From Neisseria mucosa (lineage in GTDB: Bacteria > Pseudomonadota > Gammaproteobacteria > Burkholderiales > Neisseriaceae), in NCBI RefSeq assembly GCF_003044445.1, contig NZ_POWX01000013.1:1-64000 (forward strand): a DNA stretch of 64,000 bases, read 5' to 3'. This document shows, one piece after another, positions 1-7,543 of this stretch. The notes beneath the pieces are model-generated. The model searched no databases. It was not told the DNA's origin and worked only from the letters and a program-made list of their open reading frames with translations. A program made the translations under genes and the position numbers. Position 1 is the stretch's first letter. Each line of letters opens with the position of its first letter.

Positions 1-55
1 TTTTCCCTGTTTCGGCGGGCTTGGCGTTTTTGATTTGTCAGTCGTTCAGCTTCAT
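1..55 (-). pseudogene. 5' end of a P4-type tyrosine integrase with an in-frame stop (partial)
   Basis: Reading the minus strand from the ATG at 55-53 gives MKLND, then TGA at 40-38, then QIKNAKPAETGK running off the window edge. This is the usual N-terminus of DUF4102-type phage/island integrases (MxLxDxxIxxAKPxxK), with the stop in place of the Arg codon expected after MKLND. The gene lies just beyond the 3' end of tRNA-Leu and points away from it, the standard arrangement for islands integrated in a tRNA 3' end. The remainder lies outside the window, so an alternative downstream start cannot be excluded. Confidence 0.6.
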
Positions 56-58
56 TTT

Positions 59-106
59 TACGGTATTTTTTCGAGGTATTTTTCAGATACCGCAAAAGAT
101 ACCGTA
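59..106. other. Inverted GGTAT boxes upstream of the integrase
   Basis: Four GGTAT/ATACC boxes sit in inverted arrangement: TACGGTAT (59-66), AGGTAT (74-79), GATACCG (86-92) and ATACCGTA (99-106). The outer pair is a perfect 8-bp inverted repeat. The position, between integrase and tRNA-Leu, suits integrase/excisionase arm sites or an integrase operator. Function is inferred from position only. Confidence 0.4.
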
Positions 107-215
107 AATTTTAGGTTACTTCAATTAGGCTGAATTAGATGATAAATAGATGCCAAAACCAGCGGAAAGCCTTGTATTTCTTGGCTTTGGTTTACAGCAT
201 TAGACTGCGATAGAC

Positions 216-242
216 AAAAAAATAACCGCTCTAAAAGCGGTT
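216..242 (-). terminator. Rho-independent terminator of the pgsA-side tRNA operon
   Basis: On the minus strand, directly after the encoded CCA of tRNA-Leu, a perfect 7-bp stem (AACCGCT/AGCGGTT, loop TTTAG) is followed by a run of seven T. Confidence 0.8.
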
Positions 243-243
243 G

Positions 244-333
244 TGGTGCCCGGAGCCGGAATCGAACCGGCACGGCCGGTTTAGGGCCGACGGATTTTAA
301 GTCCGTTGTGTCTACCTATTTCACCACCCGGGC
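244..333 (-). tRNA. leuZ: tRNA-Leu (anticodon TAA)
   Basis: The minus-strand cloverleaf begins GCCCGGGTGG and ends CCCGGGCA-CCA with encoded CCA. The anticodon loop is CTTAAAA (TAA) and there is a long class II variable arm. It is the last gene of a pgsA-Gly-Cys-Leu cluster, the same order as pgsA-glyW-cysT-leuZ in E. coli. Its 3' end faces the integrase fragment and is the probable attachment site. Confidence 0.92.
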
Positions 334-356
334 GCAGACTGTTTTATATTGAAATT

Positions 357-434
357 TGGAGGCGGGGGCGCGGATTTGAACCGGCCTGTATAAGGGTTGC
401 ACCCCTTATAGCATAAACACTCTGCCACCCCGCC
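357..434 (-). tRNA. Aberrant tRNA-Cys-like gene (GCA), possibly non-canonical or decayed
   Basis: The acceptor stem is perfect (GGCGGGG/CCCCGCC, discriminator T, encoded CCA) and GCA is retained in the anticodon position. The anticodon arm is an uninterrupted 8-bp stem (TATAAGGG/CCCTTATA) closing a 6-nt loop GTGCAA, instead of 5 bp and 7 nt. One extra base lies between the T arm and the acceptor, and the T stem (GCCGG against CCGCG) pairs at only three positions. A normal tRNA-Cys lies next to it at 445-518, so this is either a decaying duplicate or a specialised tRNA-like RNA. Confidence 0.55.
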
Positions 435-444
435 ATGAAATGAG

Positions 445-518
445 TGGAGGCGAGAGTCGGAATCGAACCGGCGTAGACGGATTTGCAATCCGCTGCATAA
501 CCACTTTGCTATCTCGCC
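445..518 (-). tRNA. cysT: tRNA-Cys (anticodon GCA)
   Basis: A canonical 74-nt tRNA with encoded CCA. Acceptor GGCGAGA/TCTCGCC, anticodon stem GCGGA/TCCGT around loop TTGCAAA, T arm GCCGG TTCGATT CCGAC. It sits in the pgsA-Gly-Cys-Leu cluster. Confidence 0.93.
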
Positions 519-545
519 AAACAAACTACCAAGTAGTGTTCAAAC

Positions 546-621
546 TGGAGCGGGAAACGAGTCTCGAACTCGCGACCTCAACCTTGGCAAGGTTGCGCTC
601 TACCAACTGAGCTATTCCCGC
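546..621 (-). tRNA. glyW: tRNA-Gly (GCC), copy 4 of 4
   Basis: 76 nt with encoded CCA. Minus strand starts GCGGGAATAGCTCAG, the anticodon loop TTGCCAA gives GCC, and the T loop is TTCGAGA. The sequence is identical to the three upstream copies; only the 22-41 nt spacers differ. Confidence 0.94.
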
Positions 622-643
622 ATATCCAAATGTGCCTGAAGTA

Positions 644-719
644 TGGAGCGGGAAACGAGTCTCGAACTCGCGACCTCAACCTTGGCAAGGTTGCGCTCTA
701 CCAACTGAGCTATTCCCGC
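644..719 (-). tRNA. glyW: tRNA-Gly (GCC), copy 3 of 4
   Basis: Identical in sequence to the copies at 546-621, 746-821 and 861-936; same strand and presumably the same transcript. Confidence 0.94.
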
Positions 720-745
720 ATGGGACACATCTGAAAATTAAACTG

Positions 746-821
746 TGGAGCGGGAAACGAGTCTCGAACTCGCGACCTCAACCTTGGCAAGGTTGCGCTC
801 TACCAACTGAGCTATTCCCGC
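746..821 (-). tRNA. glyW: tRNA-Gly (GCC), copy 2 of 4
   Basis: Identical in sequence to its neighbours, with encoded CCA and anticodon GCC. Confidence 0.94.
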
Positions 822-860
822 ATCGGAGAAACTTTATAGCAACTTAAGACAGGATTCGTT

Positions 861-936
861 TGGAGCGGGAAACGAGTCTCGAACTCGCGACCTCAACCTT
901 GGCAAGGTTGCGCTCTACCAACTGAGCTATTCCCGC
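861..936 (-). tRNA. glyW: tRNA-Gly (GCC), copy 1 of 4
   Basis: First tRNA after pgsA in the direction of transcription, 85 nt beyond the pgsA stop. Identical to the other three Gly copies. The spacing allows read-through from pgsA or a promoter in the gap. Confidence 0.94.
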
Positions 937-1021
937 CGAACGTCTGTTTTTACTGCTGTTTCCGAAGAAGACGCAATTATTATGGATTTGAAACTTGTCG
1001 TCAAGGGGTTTGTTTTATTTT

Positions 1022-1582
1022 TTATTTAATTTCCTGCCACGCCATTTTCAGATAATAGAACATTGACCAGAGGGTTAATACAGATGCGATAAACATCAAT
1101 ATGTTACCTGTCAGGTAAAAAATATTGTCAAACTGATTGGAGGCTAAGAGCAATAAAAATATGGCGACCATTTGCGCGGCGGTTTTAAATTTGCCGATGG
1201 TGGCAACGGCAACGCTGCTGCGTCTGCCCATTTGCGCCATCCATTCCCTCAAAGCGGAAATGGTGATTTCCCTGCCGATGATGATGATGGCGAAAATAAC
1301 ATAAGTACGGCCAAGGCTGACCAGCAGCAATAATGCGGTCGCTACCATCAATTTATCCGCAACGGGATCGAGGAATGCGCCGAAATCGGAGGTTTGCTTC
1401 CAAAGCCTTGCCAAAAAACCGTCAAACCAATCGGTTACAGCGGCGAGTGCAAAGATGATAGCGGCGGTCCAATTGACGGTTTCCGGTGCAATCCACCCTT
1501 TGGGTAGGAAAAACAGCAACGTAAAGACCGGAATCAGCAAAACGCGCATCCAAGTCAGAAAAATCGGTATGTTCCAAGGCAT
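1022..1582 (-). CDS. pgsA: CDP-diacylglycerol--glycerol-3-phosphate 3-phosphatidyltransferase
   Basis: The 186-residue integral membrane enzyme transfers a phosphatidyl group from CDP-diacylglycerol to glycerol 3-phosphate, the committed step to phosphatidylglycerol and cardiolipin. The CDP-alcohol phosphatidyltransferase signature DG-x2-AR-x8-G-x3-D-x3-D is intact around residues 53-76 (DGFLAR through DPVADK). Several hydrophobic segments span the rest. The length matches bacterial PgsA. The gene heads a minus-strand cluster with tRNA-Gly, tRNA-Cys and tRNA-Leu, as in enterobacteria. Confidence 0.95.
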   Translation of the reverse strand: MPWNIPIFLTWMRVLLIPVFTLLFFLPKGWIAPETVNWTAAIIFALAAVTDWFDGFLARLWKQTSDFGAFLDPVADKLMVATALLLLVSLGRTYVIFAIIIIGREITISALREWMAQMGRRSSVAVATIGKFKTAAQMVAIFLLLLASNQFDNIFYLTGNILMFIASVLTLWSMFYYLKMAWQEIK

Positions 1583-1686
1583 GATTTACCTTTGATGTGT
1601 TTATGATAGTTAATTTGCCTATTATAACGGACTTGCTTGTCTGTCTGAAAGCTTGTATTCGAACCATCTTCAGCCAATAAAATCTC

Positions 1687-2232
1687 TCAAGTCTGTTTGT
1701 TTTTTCGATAAAACCTGCATTGAGGCAGCCATTCTTTTTGGCACGGGTCGTCAATAAATGACTTTAAAACGCTTTGAAAGGTTTGATTTTTGGCGTTGTA
1801 TATGTTGCCTTTTAGATAACACGACGCGTAATAATGCGCCAACAAATCCGCCTGCTGCTCCATATTCAGCATACTGAAATGACAAATATCGGACAGCTTG
1901 GGATAGAGATAGGCACGACGCCGGCGATAGCCTCCGCTGACAAACAAAAACAATCCGCCCAACCAAGTTTTAAAGCCTTGCTGATACTGCCAAACATGGG
2001 TCAATTCATGAATCATCCATATTTGATAGGAAGCAGAAGCGAGGGCGAAGTCGTCAGGGCAGTTATTACGCGGGAAATAGATGTTTCCATTGGGTGAAAC
2101 GGCAACCTGCATGGTTGGCAGACAAGGAATGCCGCGATAGATTTTGACGCGCGCGTAATCGATACTGTCGGCAAAAATCAGCTTTGCCATTTTGATTTCG
2201 TTGTCCGTCAGCCTGCGCCAGCGTTTGCTCAT
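1687..2232 (-). CDS. Zinc-metallopeptidase-like protein of the Rhs/Vgr-associated type (function unknown)
   Basis: A 181-residue soluble protein with no signal peptide. The clearest motif is HELTHVWQYQ at residues 75-84, an HExxH zinc-binding signature. Acidic and Gln residues further on (NMEQQADLLAHYY) could supply the third ligand. Similar short proteins in Neisseria are often labelled as Rhs- or Vgr-related, but there is no secretion-system or Rhs gene here, so the label should be treated as a family name. The start at 2232 gives the longest ORF with a sensible basic N-terminus. Whether it cleaves peptides is unknown. Confidence 0.6.
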   Translation of the reverse strand: MSKRWRRLTDNEIKMAKLIFADSIDYARVKIYRGIPCLPTMQVAVSPNGNIYFPRNNCPDDFALASASYQIWMIHELTHVWQYQQGFKTWLGGLFLFVSGGYRRRRAYLYPKLSDICHFSMLNMEQQADLLAHYYASCYLKGNIYNAKNQTFQSVLKSFIDDPCQKEWLPQCRFYRKNKQT

Positions 2233-2344
2233 ATCTTGTCCTTGTTTCTTTCATGACGACAGAGGTTGTCTGAAAACGATTGTTCTGCCTTAACAGTCAT
2301 TCAGCTACGTTTACAACCGATACTGCCATATCCCCTACCCGCTT

Positions 2345-2501
2345 TATAGTGGATTAAATTTAAATCAGGACAAGGCGACGAAGCCGCAGACAGTACAAAT
2401 AGTACGGAACCGATTCACTTGGTGCTTCAGCACCTTAGAGAATCGTTCTCTTTGAGCTAAGGTGAGGCAACGCCGTACTGGTTTAAAGTTAATCCACTAT
2501 A
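2345..2501. repeat. Correia repeat enclosed element, full length (157 bp)
   Basis: Bounded by TATAGTGGATTAA and TTAATCCACTATA terminal inverted repeats, with the full internal segment (GGAACCGATTCACTTGG, CTTAGAGAATCG) that carries the IHF-binding region in known Correia elements. It lies between the metallopeptidase-like gene and the fixH promoter-distal end. The orientation has the GACAAGGCGACGAAG end at the left. Confidence 0.93.
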
Positions 2502-2535
2502 TTTGCGCCAACATCATCACAAACCTTACAGCATG

Positions 2536-2567
2536 AAGGTCGTCTGAAATTTTTCAGACGACCTTTT
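2536..2567. terminator. Paired uptake-sequence hairpin (downstream of fixH)
   Basis: AAGGTCGTCTGAAA and TTTCAGACGACCTT face each other with a very short loop and T runs on both sides. It is placed 17 bases after the fixH stop, as expected for a neisserial uptake-sequence terminator. Confidence 0.75.
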
Positions 2568-2583
2568 GAACGTGTCAAACAAA

Positions 2584-3153
2584 CTATTGTCCTGAATCTT
2601 TCGGTTTCTGATCGGCATTACCAAACAATTTGTCCATAGGGGTCAAATTGATCGCATTGCCTTGGCTGACGATCCATTTGTCTTCCACCCGCCAAACACC
2701 TGAACTGTCTTCCACGCGCAGATACCAATGGTTGGTCGGTGTCAGGGGTTTGAAAGTTGCTTCATACTCCATACGGCCGTTTTGGGCTTCCGTACTGACG
2801 GCGCGCAGTTTGACGGTTTGGTCTTCCGATTTTTTAGTCGGGTGCATCAAGAGAAGATTCAAAGGCTGCTTGGAATCGAATTCTCCGCTGACGAACACTT
2901 TGGCAGCATCCTTATCCGGACTGATCAGCACTTGCACCTGTATATGACGCTTCACCGCTTCTTCATCGCGGTGAAGCTGGATGTCGATGTGTTTGCCGTC
3001 TTTGTAATAGTCGTCCGTTACCAAGTCGGTTGTATGCTCTTTGGCAACAAAGAACATGGAGACACTGGCAATCACGACAAAAATAGGACCCGCCATCAAT
3101 ACCCACGGCCAAATGTGTTTGTACCAAGGTTTGACTTGTTTTTGCTCGGACAC
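2584..3153 (-). CDS. FixH family protein
   Basis: A 189-residue membrane-anchored protein with one transmembrane helix near residues 13-34 (WPWVLMAGPIFVVIASVSMFF) and a periplasmic domain ending in KDSGQ. FixH proteins accompany CcoG/FixG and the CcoI copper ATPase and are thought to support maturation of cbb3 cytochrome oxidase, Neisseria's only respiratory oxidase. The start codon is four bases downstream of the ccoG stop, so the two genes form one transcript. ccoNOP are not in the window. Family assignment rests on domain layout and linkage to ccoG. Confidence 0.8.
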   Translation of the reverse strand: MSEQKQVKPWYKHIWPWVLMAGPIFVVIASVSMFFVAKEHTTDLVTDDYYKDGKHIDIQLHRDEEAVKRHIQVQVLISPDKDAAKVFVSGEFDSKQPLNLLLMHPTKKSEDQTVKLRAVSTEAQNGRMEYEATFKPLTPTNHWYLRVEDSSGVWRVEDKWIVSQGNAINLTPMDKLFGNADQKPKDSGQ

Positions 3154-3156
3154 GTT

Positions 3157-4677
3157 TTATTCTCCGATAAAGGTTGCTTCTTCTTCCAAGATGATGGGTT
3201 CACCATCTGCTTTGCCGGTTTCGCGATAAGTGAAGGTAAACTCAATTGGATGGCTGCCCTTGTTTGCATATTCAGGAATAGTGGAAACTTGGACGGGAAT
3301 GGTCAACGTTTCGCGCGGTGCGATTTTTACGCCACCTTCCGGCAGTCCGGTCAGGGCAATTTCTTCAAAGCCTTTGACTGCCGCAGTCATCACTTGTTCG
3401 TTTTCGCTATTGTTGATAATGCGCAGGTTGTAAGCGTTTTCCAGCCAACCTTTGCTGTTTTCGCGCACCATCACGCCGCGGTCTTTCAAAATATCGACTT
3501 CGACCATTTTACGGGTCGAAAGTCCGACCAAGAAAGCGATGATGACCACCAACAAAACAGCACCGTATCCCGCTACACGCGGACGTTTCAAGCGTTTTTT
3601 GATGTCGCTTTCAGGATATTCGTGTTCCAACGCGCCTTCGGTCGTATAGCGTATCAAACCGCGCGGATAACCCATTTTATCCATGATTTCGTCACAGGCA
3701 TCGATACACGCCGCACAGCCGATACATTGGTATTGCAAGCCGTTACGGATGTCGATACCGACCGGGCAGACTTGGACGCACATGGCACAGTTAATACAAT
3801 CGCCCAACCCGCTTTCTTCTTTATTGACGGTTTTCTTGCGTGCGCCGCGCGGTTCGCCGCGTTCGGCATCGTAAGAAATAATCAGCGTGTCTTTATCGAA
3901 CATCGCACTTTGGAAGCGTGCATACGGACACATATGCAGACACACTTTCTCACGCATGATGTGGGCAAAGAAGAAAGTGACGAAGCCGTAGAACGCTGCG
4001 GCAAACATCGCTCCGCCACCTGCCATCCCGGTAAACAAGTCGGGAACAAACTGGCGGATCGGAACGAACCAACCGACAAAGGTAATACCTGTCCACGCGC
4101 AAAAGAGGAAAATCAGCAGGGCTTTAGTGGCTTTGATGCGGATTTTAGTGAAATTCCACGGCGATTTTTCCAGCTTCAGGCGTTTGTTGCGGTCGCCTTC
4201 AACCAAGTTGTCGATCCACAGCATGATTTCGGTGTAAACCGTCTGCGGGCAGGAATAGCCGCACCACAAACGTCCGGCAATCGTCGTCCACCAAAACAGC
4301 CCGAAAGCGCAAATCATCAGCAACAGGGCGAGGTAAATCAAGTCGCCCATACCCAGCGACAATCCGAAAATGAAGAAATGTCGGTCCGGAATATTGAAAA
4401 GCACCGCCTGACGGCCGCTCCAGTTGAACCACGGAATCACATAAAACACAAACTGGGTCGCCAATACGGCGGCAATACGCAATTTGGCGAACCGCCCTTC
4501 CGCTTTTTTCGGATGGATGCGCTCGCCTTCCGGATGGATTTGAATCACGCTGGCTCTGGGATTAATCGGCTTGGGAGGCGCCATTTTCGCAGGTTTTGCC
4601 GGTTTTTCAGACGGCTCTTTGGGCGCAGCCGGCGTTTCTTCTGTGGCAGCGTTTTCAGCTTGGTTTTCTGTTGACAT
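3157..4677 (-). CDS. ccoG: Cytochrome c oxidase accessory protein CcoG (FixG/RdxA)
   Basis: A 506-residue polytopic membrane ferredoxin-like protein. It has a Pro/Ala/Lys-rich N-terminus (about 1-40), hydrophobic segments around 70-130, 185-240 and 370-392, and two 4Fe-4S motifs CINCAMCVQVCP (294-305) and CIGCAACIDAC (318-328). WCGYSCPQTVY (138-148) and CLHMCPYARFQ (246-256) are further conserved CcoG Cys motifs. CcoG is a Cu(II) reductase supplying Cu(I) for cbb3 oxidase assembly. It is followed immediately by fixH. A possible FNR site lies about 110 bases upstream. Confidence 0.93.
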   Translation of the reverse strand: MSTENQAENAATEETPAAPKEPSEKPAKPAKMAPPKPINPRASVIQIHPEGERIHPKKAEGRFAKLRIAAVLATQFVFYVIPWFNWSGRQAVLFNIPDRHFFIFGLSLGMGDLIYLALLLMICAFGLFWWTTIAGRLWCGYSCPQTVYTEIMLWIDNLVEGDRNKRLKLEKSPWNFTKIRIKATKALLIFLFCAWTGITFVGWFVPIRQFVPDLFTGMAGGGAMFAAAFYGFVTFFFAHIMREKVCLHMCPYARFQSAMFDKDTLIISYDAERGEPRGARKKTVNKEESGLGDCINCAMCVQVCPVGIDIRNGLQYQCIGCAACIDACDEIMDKMGYPRGLIRYTTEGALEHEYPESDIKKRLKRPRVAGYGAVLLVVIIAFLVGLSTRKMVEVDILKDRGVMVRENSKGWLENAYNLRIINNSENEQVMTAAVKGFEEIALTGLPEGGVKIAPRETLTIPVQVSTIPEYANKGSHPIEFTFTYRETGKADGEPIILEEEATFIGE

Positions 4678-4777
4678 TTTCGGTGTTCCTTCAGGTGTTT
4701 TTCAGAGGCCTTTTATTCTGATTACTGGCTTGATTGGTTTTTCAGACGACCTTTTGTTTACGTCGGAATCATATCAT

Positions 4778-4791
4778 TTGCACTTTATCAA
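4778..4791 (-). promoter_or_regulatory. Possible FNR-like site upstream of ccoG
   Basis: On the minus strand the sequence reads TTGATAAAGTGCAA, close to the FNR consensus TTGAT-N4-ATCAA (first half exact, second half 3 of 5). The location upstream of a microaerobic oxidase gene is suitable, but no clear -10 is positioned relative to it. Confidence 0.3.
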
Positions 4792-4799
4792 AGCAAAAA

Positions 4800-5000
4800 G
4801 CCATCTTTAGCTTTTATATGCCGTCCGTCTTGATTTTTCTGTCGTTTCAGTCCGAAATCGGCGATATTCAAGCAGTTGCATATAACCGATAACACTATAT
4901 TTATAGCCAATTGCTATATATCCGATAAAAATTTATAAACTACTGTTTCAAAACGAAATAACAGTTAATCTCATCTACTTTGTCTGTTTCAGACGACCCC
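4800..5000. other. AT-rich intergenic region with a 17-18 bp direct repeat
   Basis: Between ccoG and tkt. It contains a near-identical direct repeat, TTGCATATAACCGATAA at 4876-4892 and TTGCTATATATCCGATAA at 4911-4928, spaced 35 bases start to start. An inward-facing uptake sequence (TTTCAGACGACC) lies at 4987-4998. No ORF is credible here. The repeats could be operator sites, but nothing identifies a regulator. Confidence 0.4.
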
Positions 5001-5158
5001 TTATGCGGGCAACTTTTAAAACAGGACAAGGCGACGAAGCCGCAGACAGTACAGATAGTACGGAACCGATTCACTTGGTGCTTCAGCACCTTAGAGAATC
5101 GTTCTCTTTGAGCTAAGGCGAGGCAACGCCGTACTGATTCAAAGTGTTTCCACCAATA
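5000..5158. repeat. Correia element with decayed ends
   Basis: The interior from CAGGACAAGGCGACGAAG to GCAACGCCGTACTG is that of a full-length element, but both terminal repeats have diverged: AACTTTTAAAACAGG replaces the usual TTAAATTTAAATCAGG, and AAAGTGTTTCCACC replaces AAAGTTAATCCACTATA. It lies about 115 bases upstream of tkt, so it may affect tkt transcription. Confidence 0.85.
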
Positions 5159-5271
5159 TGCAGAAAGGTCGTCTGAAAGCCGCCCGCGTCCTTGAAAGCC
5201 TGCCCGAATCGGGCGATAATCAGCGGGATTTTCTTTAACGTTTCAAACCAATACAGCAAGGAAGGTACAAA

Positions 5272-7251
5272 ATGTCTCAACTGGCAAACGCAATCCGTTT
5301 CCTCTCGGCCGATGCCGTTCAAAAAGCAAATTCCGGCCACCCCGGCGCGCCGATGGGTATGGCCGAAATGGCGGAAGTATTGTGGACGAAATTCCTGCAC
5401 CACAACCCCGCCAACCCCAAATTCTACAACCGCGACCGCTTCATCCTCTCCAACGGCCACGCGTCCATGCTGTTGTACAGCCTGCTGCACCTGACCGGCT
5501 ACAACCTGAGCATTGAAGACCTGAAAAACTTCCGCCAGCTGCACAGCAAAACCCCCGGCCACCCCGAATACGGCTACACCGACGGCGTGGAAACCACGAC
5601 CGGCCCGTTGGGACAAGGCATTGCCAACGCAGTGGGCATGGCATTGGCAGAAAAAATCCTTGCCGCCGAATTCAATAAAGACGGTTTGAACATCGTCGAT
5701 CACTACACCTACGTCTTCATGGGCGACGGCTGCCTGATGGAAGGCGTATCCCACGAAGCCTGTTCGCTCGCCGGCACCTTGGGCTTGGGCAAACTGATTG
5801 TTTTGTATGATGACAACAATATTTCCATCGACGGCAAAGTGGACGGCTGGTTTACCGAAAACATCCCGCAACGCTTTGAAAGCTACGGCTGGCACGTCGT
5901 TCCCAACGTAAATGGTCATGACACCGCCGCCATTCAAGCCGCCATCGAAGCTGCACGCGCCGAAACCGGCAAACCGTCCATCATCTGCTGCAAAACCTTA
6001 ATCGGCAAAGGCAGTGCCAACAAAGAAGGCAGCCACAAAACCCACGGCGCACCTTTGGGCGCGGACGAAATCGAAGCCACACGCAAACATTTGGGCTGGA
6101 CTTACCCCGCATTTGAAATCCCACAAGAAATCTATGCCGCATGGGATGCGAAAGAACAAGGTGCGAAACTGGAAGCGGAATGGAACGAGCTGTTTGCGCA
6201 ATACCAAGCCAAATATCCTGCCGAAGCCGCAGAATTTGTGCGCCGCATGGATAAAAAACTGCCGGACAATTTCGATGAATATGTTCAAGCCGCATTGAAA
6301 GAAGTGTGCGCCAAAGCAGAAACCATCGCCACCCGCAAAGCCAGCCAAAACAGCATCGAAATCCTCGCTAAAGAGCTGCCCGAACTGGTAGGCGGTTCTG
6401 CCGACCTGACCCCGTCCAACCTGACAGACTGGTCAAACAGCATCTCCGTTACCCGCGAAAAAGGCGGCAACTACATCCACTACGGCGTGCGCGAGTTCGG
6501 CATGGGTGCCATCATGAACGGTCTTGCCCTGCACGGCGGCGTTAAACCGTTTGGCGCGACCTTCCTGATGTTCAGCGAATACGAACGCAACGCCCTGCGT
6601 ATGGCGGCACTGATGAAAATCAACCCCGTCTTCGTCTTCACCCACGACTCCATCGGTCTCGGCGAAGACGGACCGACCCACCAACCCGTCGAGCAAACCG
6701 CCACCCTGCGCCTGATTCCGAACATGGACGTATGGCGTCCGTGCGACACTGCCGAATCCTTGGTAGCGTGGGCTGAAGCAGCAAAAGCCAAAGACCACCC
6801 GTCCTGCCTGATTTTCAGCCGTCAAAACCTGAAATTCCAAGCGCGCAACGAACAACAACTGAACGACATCAAACGCGGCGGCTACGTCATCAGCGAAGCC
6901 CAAGGCAACGCCCAAGCCGTCATTATTGCTACCGGCTCAGAAGTCGAGCTGGCTTTGGAAGCGCAAAAAGCACTCGCCGCGCAAAACATCACCGTGCGCG
7001 TCGTTTCCATGCCGTCCACCAACGTGTTCAACCGCCAAGACGCCGCCTATAAAGCCGCCGTCCTGCCCGAAGGCCTGCCGCGCGTTGCAGTAGAAGCCGG
7101 ACACGCCGACGGCTGGTACAAATACGTCGGACTGAACGGCGCAGTCATCGGTCTCAACCGCTTCGGCGAATCCGCCCCTGCCGATCTGCTGTTCAAAGAA
7201 TTCGGCTTTACGGTGGACAATGTTGTCGATACTGTAAAATCAGTGTTGTAA
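5272..7251 (+). CDS. tkt: Transketolase
   Basis: This 659-residue thiamine-diphosphate enzyme moves two-carbon ketol units between sugar phosphates in the pentose phosphate pathway. GHPGAPMGMAE lies at residues 22-32. The TPP/Mg motif begins GDGCLMEG (151-158) and ends with the paired Asn at 182-183. The central pyrimidine-binding domain starts near residue 355 and the C-terminal domain near 535. AAGGTACAAA precedes the ATG as ribosome-binding site. Length and motifs are standard for proteobacterial transketolase. It is flanked by a decayed Correia element upstream and an uptake-sequence hairpin downstream. Confidence 0.96.
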   Translation: MSQLANAIRFLSADAVQKANSGHPGAPMGMAEMAEVLWTKFLHHNPANPKFYNRDRFILSNGHASMLLYSLLHLTGYNLSIEDLKNFRQLHSKTPGHPEYGYTDGVETTTGPLGQGIANAVGMALAEKILAAEFNKDGLNIVDHYTYVFMGDGCLMEGVSHEACSLAGTLGLGKLIVLYDDNNISIDGKVDGWFTENIPQRFESYGWHVVPNVNGHDTAAIQAAIEAARAETGKPSIICCKTLIGKGSANKEGSHKTHGAPLGADEIEATRKHLGWTYPAFEIPQEIYAAWDAKEQGAKLEAEWNELFAQYQAKYPAEAAEFVRRMDKKLPDNFDEYVQAALKEVCAKAETIATRKASQNSIEILAKELPELVGGSADLTPSNLTDWSNSISVTREKGGNYIHYGVREFGMGAIMNGLALHGGVKPFGATFLMFSEYERNALRMAALMKINPVFVFTHDSIGLGEDGPTHQPVEQTATLRLIPNMDVWRPCDTAESLVAWAEAAKAKDHPSCLIFSRQNLKFQARNEQQLNDIKRGGYVISEAQGNAQAVIIATGSEVELALEAQKALAAQNITVRVVSMPSTNVFNRQDAAYKAAVLPEGLPRVAVEAGHADGWYKYVGLNGAVIGLNRFGESAPADLLFKEFGFTVDNVVDTVKSVL

Positions 7252-7268
7252 ACATAAACCATCGCATC

Positions 7269-7314
7269 AAAGGTCGTCTGAAAACGGAAGATAAGGTTTT
7301 CAGACGACCTTTTT
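7269..7314. terminator. Paired uptake-sequence hairpin after tkt
   Basis: AAAGGTCGTCTGAAAAC and GTTTTCAGACGACCTTTTT form a long stem 18 bases after the tkt stop, with a T run on the + strand. Confidence 0.8.
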
Positions 7315-7543
7315 CATTCAAAACTGCCAAAGCTGATTAAACGAAAAATCTAAATACCCATACAGCGGCGCAACCCTTTCTGCGCAAATGAAAGTAGCGT
7401 AGAAATGTTGGATAAAGCATCGTCTCCCCCTTCATTCCCGATAATCTTTCGCCATATCTTGAAAGCTGCACCGCCAAACCATAAAATCACGCCTTACCCA
7501 ATTTGATATAACTTATACATCCAACCCGTCTTACTCGCCAATC

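Noticed and set aside
632..847. A short + strand ORF of two identical halves near the start
   Set aside because: It lies in the tandem tRNA-Gly genes on the opposite strand and reflects their repetition.
2728..4674. A 648-residue open frame on the + strand opposite fixH and ccoG
   Set aside because: It is the antisense shadow of ccoG, whose Cys motifs, membrane segments and operon context are convincing. The + frame shows no family features.
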